Assembly: GCF_000511955.1 (NCBI RefSeq)
Contig: NZ_AZSU01000006.1
Span: forward strand, 25,222-89,221
DNA from: [Clostridium] ultunense DSM 10521
GTDB taxonomy: Bacteria > Bacillota > Clostridia > Tissierellales > Tepidimicrobiaceae
Length of the DNA stretch: 64,000 bases
Direction: 5' to 3'
In this document: positions 60,761-64,000 of the stretch, piece after piece
Position numbering within the stretch: the stretch's first letter is position 1
Layout: every line of letters starts with the position of its first letter
Position numbers and translations under genes: made by a program
Notes under the pieces: generated by a model
The model's database searches: none
What the model was told of the DNA's origin: nothing
Seen by the model: the letters and a program-made list of their open reading frames with translations, nothing else

Positions 60761-62017
60761 AAAAAAATTAATTTCTATTGCATAAGCTAGTATTCCTACT
60801 ACTAGTGCTGCTATGGTATTAAAAACTGTAGACCATAGAGCAGATCTTTTATCTATTGCAATTAATGGAAATAAAGCATCTCCATCCTGAGAGATAGCAT
60901 TAGCTAGAAGAGCTGCAAAAGGCATTATACCTTTAGTATATAGGGTTACAAAAATTATTTGGGGGCCACATCCAGGTATAATCCCTATAAGAGTTCCCAC
61001 TATTACAGCCGATAAACCTGTTTGGGATAGAAAAGATGTAACAAGGGCTTCTCCAGCGCTATAATCTCCTAAGCCTAATCCTAATATAAATAATTCATAA
61101 GCCAAATAGGCTAGAAAGACCCAAGTTGCTACGAAAGCTGTTTCTTGAGCATTGTGTATTAATGTTTCTTTTAAAAACAGAGCCTTCAATTCAGTTTCTT
61201 CATGAGTATCATCTTGAATAAATTTTTTACCCATTATCATCATTATGACTGAAAATCCAGTTCCTATAATGCCCATTATAGCACCTAAATTAGGTATGGC
61301 CAGATCGTTTAAATCTACTTGAAATAAATCCAGTATTCCAAATATTAAACCTATGGCTATGATTATCCAATAGATTATATATCCATTATGGGTAAATTTA
61401 TAACCAATTGTATCTGTTTCTTGATGTCCTTTGATAGTATGATGAAGGATAAGGTCTATTTCATCTCCTTCATAGTGACCAATATGGGGTATTATGTTTT
61501 CCCTATGATCATACTCACTTAGTACAATATTCTGAATAGTATGGTCGGCGTCCCTATGAAGGGATTCCAATTCTTGTTCACTTCTTCTTTTTTCATTATA
61601 CTTCTCCAATAGCTTATCTCCAAAATTAAAATAATCTACTATATATCCCGTTATAATAGCCACTATAAATGATATAATGCTTACTAAAAGATACTTTAAG
61701 GGCATAACGGACATTAATACAAAGGCAGAATCGCCCATGGTAGCAATTAGAGTGGCTACTATGGTACCAAAACTTACTGTTCCTTTTGGGAATAAAGGAA
61801 CAACAAATATGGCACCTCCACATCCAGGAGTTAGTCCTAAAAGAGAACCTATAATAGGCTGTGCTTTTTTTGATTCTTCAATTTTTTTTACTAATTTTCC
61901 TGAGTGCTTATAGTCTATATAACCAAATAGTAGTAAAACAGCTCCAACAAATACAGTAACCTGTATAAAGGCATTTTCTGCACTGTATATTATTAATCTC
62001 AATATTTCAGCAGCCAA
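60758..62017 (-). CDS. PF11449-family transporter (putative Mn or arsenite exporter)
   Basis: A 419-aa protein with about ten helices in two inverted-looking halves, each with a GxxPGCG motif: GLTPGCGGAIFVVPLFPKG and GIIPGCGPQIIFVTLYTKG. A His-rich cytoplasmic loop lies between (LHRDADHTIQ, DHRENIIPHIGHYEGDE). The family (ArsP_2) is annotated variously as arsenic efflux or putative manganese transporter; the ion is not proven. The His/acidic loop favours a metal cation. ATG after AGGAGG on the minus strand. Confidence 0.8.
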   Translation of the reverse strand: MAAEILRLIIYSAENAFIQVTVFVGAVLLLFGYIDYKHSGKLVKKIEESKKAQPIIGSLLGLTPGCGGAIFVVPLFPKGTVSFGTIVATLIATMGDSAFVLMSVMPLKYLLVSIISFIVAIITGYIVDYFNFGDKLLEKYNEKRRSEQELESLHRDADHTIQNIVLSEYDHRENIIPHIGHYEGDEIDLILHHTIKGHQETDTIGYKFTHNGYIIYWIIIAIGLIFGILDLFQVDLNDLAIPNLGAIMGIIGTGFSVIMMIMGKKFIQDDTHEETELKALFLKETLIHNAQETAFVATWVFLAYLAYELFILGLGLGDYSAGEALVTSFLSQTGLSAVIVGTLIGIIPGCGPQIIFVTLYTKGIMPFAALLANAISQDGDALFPLIAIDKRSALWSTVFNTIAALVVGILAYAIEINFF

Positions 62018-62162
62018 TATATCTCCTCCTTATGAGCTTTATATACCATAATATTTACCCAAAAGTATTAAAATTAATAATAATCTTTTATTTAAAAGAC
62101 ATATGGAAAATTAATAATGGGATGATATAATAGTAAAAGATTATGAATATGGAGTGATAAAA

Positions 62163-63032
62163 TTGACTGAAAAAGAAAAGAAGCTAGCTGGAACTGGCTG
62201 CGAAACTTTAGCACCTACTGAGGAAAGAAAATCACTGGCTGAAATAGAGAGAAGTATAATAAAAAGATATAGGAAACATATATGGAGTAAATTTATAAAG
62301 GCTATTAAAGAATACCAATTGATACAAAAAGGAGATAAAATTGCTGTAGCTATTTCAGGTGGAAAGGATAGCTTGCTAATGGCTAAGCTATTTCAACAAT
62401 TACAAAGGCATGGAAAATCTGATTTCCAATTGGAATTTATAGCAATGGATCCTGGATACCATCCAGATATAAAGGAGCTTTTAATAGAGAATTGTGAGTA
62501 TTTAAATATTCCAATCCATGTATTTGAATCAGGAATATTTGAGATAACTAATAGGATTGCAGAAGATTATCCCTGTTATATGTGTGCTAGAATGAGAAGG
62601 GGAGCCTTATATGGCAAGGCTCAAGAATTAGGCTGTAATAAACTAGCCTTAGGTCATCATTTTAATGATGTAATCGAAACTACACTTTTAAATCTATTAT
62701 GTTCCGGTAATTTTAAAACTATGATGCCTAAATTAAAATCTCAAAACTATGAAGGTATAGAGCTTATAAGACCCCTTTACTATATAGAAGAGGAATATAT
62801 AAAAAGATTTATTCAATATAGTGGTATTTGGCCTTTAAATTGTGCTTGTATGGTAGCTGCAAAGAAGATAGGAAGTAAACGAGAGGAGATAAAAGAATTA
62901 ATTGAAGAATTGAAAAAAAACTTTACAAATGTAGATATGTCCATATTTAGAGCAGCTGAAAATGTAAATATAAATGGCATATTGGGATGGGAGAAAGATG
63001 GAGAAAAATACTCATTTTTAGAATTTTATTAG
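62163..63032 (+). CDS. TtcA-like tRNA 2-thiolation protein
   Basis: A 289-aa PP-loop ATPase: AISGGKDSLLMAKL (about 62-75) and a CxxC pair in YPCYMCARMRRG plus a later Cys (NCACM). This fits the TtcA/TtuA family with a [4Fe-4S] cluster that thiolates tRNA. The exact tRNA position is not certain. TTG at 62163 lies eight nt after GGAG; the GTG at 62154 directly follows that site and is less likely. Confidence 0.85.
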   Translation: MTEKEKKLAGTGCETLAPTEERKSLAEIERSIIKRYRKHIWSKFIKAIKEYQLIQKGDKIAVAISGGKDSLLMAKLFQQLQRHGKSDFQLEFIAMDPGYHPDIKELLIENCEYLNIPIHVFESGIFEITNRIAEDYPCYMCARMRRGALYGKAQELGCNKLALGHHFNDVIETTLLNLLCSGNFKTMMPKLKSQNYEGIELIRPLYYIEEEYIKRFIQYSGIWPLNCACMVAAKKIGSKREEIKELIEELKKNFTNVDMSIFRAAENVNINGILGWEKDGEKYSFLEFY

Positions 63033-63055
63033 AGAAGATAAGGTAAAGTTATAAT

Positions 63056-63092
63056 AAAGGATTCGCCTACAATATTTAGCGAATCCTTTATT
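63056..63092. terminator. Bidirectional terminator
   Basis: AAAGGATTCGC with GCGAATCCTTT around a 13-nt loop, between the TtcA-like gene and rpoD (converging). Confidence 0.85.
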
Positions 63093-64000
63093 ATTCCTCT
63101 AAGAAATCTTTTAATTTCTTACTTCTACTAGGATGTCTAAGCTTTCTAAGGGCTTTTGCTTCTATTTGTCTGATTCTTTCTCTAGTAACATCGAACACAT
63201 TGCCTACTTCTTCTAAAGTCCTAGACCTTCCGTCATTTAAGCCAAATCTCAATTCTAATACTTTTTGTTCCCTAGGAGTTAAAGAGCCTAAAACATCTTT
63301 TAACTCTTCCCTAAGCATGGTGTGGGTGGTTACTTGAACAGGGGTTTCAATTTGATCGTCTTCAATAAAATCTCCCAATTGGCTATCCTCTTCTTCTCCT
63401 ATAGGGGTTTCTAAGGAAATAGGTTTTCGGGATACTTTAATAATTTCTTTAATTTTTTCTAAATCCATATTCATATGCTCTGCTATTTCTTCAGGATAGG
63501 GTTCTCTACCCAATTCTTGTACAAGTTCCCTTTGTATCCTTACTAATTTATTAATATTCTCAATCATATGAACTGGAATTCTTATGGTCCTTCCTTGGTC
63601 AGCTATAGCCCTGGTTATTGCTTGACGTATCCACCACGTGGCATAGGTGCTAAACTTATAACCTTTTGTATAATCGAATTTTTCTACTGCTTTTATAAGG
63701 CCTAGGTTTCCCTCTTGAATCAAATCTAATAAAGACATTCCGCGGCCAATATATTTTTTAGCAATACTAACTACCAACCTTAAATTCGCTTCTGCAAGCT
63801 CCTTCTTAGCCCTCTCGTCTCCTATTTCTACTCTTTTTGCTAAAATTACCTCTTCTTCTCTAGTAAGAAGAGGGACTTTTCCTATTTCTTTTAAATACAT
63901 TCGTACAGGATCATCTACTATAATTGTTTTGGGTGTTGATGCTATGCCTTTTTTATCTTTTTTAGCTGTGCCGTCTTTTTTAACTTTATTTTCAACTATG
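63091..64000 (-). CDS. rpoD: RNA polymerase major sigma factor (RpoD/SigA), 5' end outside window
   Basis: The frame is open from 63091 to the window end (303 codons). It contains region 1.2 ([17 protein letters not shown]), region 2.4-type [17 protein letters not shown], region 3, and the region 4 helix-turn-helix [20 protein letters not shown] followed by [20 protein letters not shown], the usual end of sigma-A. Upstream residues ([20 protein letters not shown]) are the Lys-rich linker before region 1.2. The N-terminus lies beyond 64000. Confidence 0.96.
   Translation of the reverse strand, partial: IVENKVKKDGTAKKDKKGIASTPKTIIVDDPVRMYLKEIGKVPLLTREEEVILAKRVEIGDERAKKELAEANLRLVVSIAKKYIGRGMSLLDLIQEGNLGLIKAVEKFDYTKGYKFSTYATWWIRQAITRAIADQGRTIRIPVHMIENINKLVRIQRELVQELGREPYPEEIAEHMNMDLEKIKEIIKVSRKPISLETPIGEEEDSQLGDFIEDDQIETPVQVTTHTMLREELKDVLGSLTPREQKVLELRFGLNDGRSRTLEEVGNVFDVTRERIRQIEAKALRKLRHPSRSKKLKDFLEE

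Overview
The window is AT-rich DNA from a Gram-positive, endospore-forming anaerobe of the Clostridia/Tissierellia type. This is inferred from AAGGAGG-type ribosome binding sites, B. subtilis-type parS sites, sporulation genes (ytaF, yyaC, dpaAB), a complete walRK-yycHIJ-htrA locus and sigma-A. No rRNA or tRNA gene was seen. The chromosome-partition genes place the left part near the replication origin.

Layout. 0-6 kb: tail of a Noc/ParB-like gene, an inserted stretch (two lipoprotein genes, one broken; a repeat copy; a small GIY-YIG element), then parA-parB with three exact parS sites. 5-13.6 kb: phzF, ytaF, a Ca2+/Na+ exchanger, an alanine/sodium symporter, an FtcD-like enzyme, a cysteine desulfurase-like/DUF4446/lipid kinase operon, and yyaC. 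14-31.5 kb: a LysM-G5-M23 cell-wall hydrolase, a subtilase, a P-type ATPase under a manganese (yybP-ykoY) riboswitch, walR-walK, a WalR-boxed secreted protein, yycH-yycI, walJ-htrA, a CxxH/CxxC protein, rtcB, a DUF3298-type protein, surE and rlmH. Perfect or near-perfect WalR boxes lie in front of four secreted or cell-wall genes, so a local WalR regulon can be read from the DNA.

31.55-53.9 kb is an accessory island that begins exactly at the 3' end of rlmH. It holds toxin-antitoxin pairs and remnants (VapBC, Phd-Doc, RelBE, two nucleotidyltransferase modules, MntA-HepT, two PemIK copies, Fic), acetyltransferases, an APH-type kinase, a large ABC exporter and IS debris. The units are separated by nine copies of a ~100-120 bp repeat (a tenth lies at 2.25 kb). 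Most units read: repeat with extended -10 promoter, gene(s), terminator, next repeat. The last ~20 nt of rlmH is itself a half-copy of the repeat: it shares the centre and right arm while the left arm is rlmH coding sequence. This is the topology left by site-specific integration at rlmH, as in staphylococcal SCC, but in a non-staphylococcal spore-former, with very small cassettes and no recombinase gene in view. This is the most notable discovery candidate.

54-64 kb returns to core genes: dipicolinate synthase dpaAB, oppositely oriented asd-aspartokinase, dapA, a CcdA/thioredoxin-like/Lgt-like module, a PF11449 family transporter, a TtcA-like protein, and the 3' part of rpoD running off the window.
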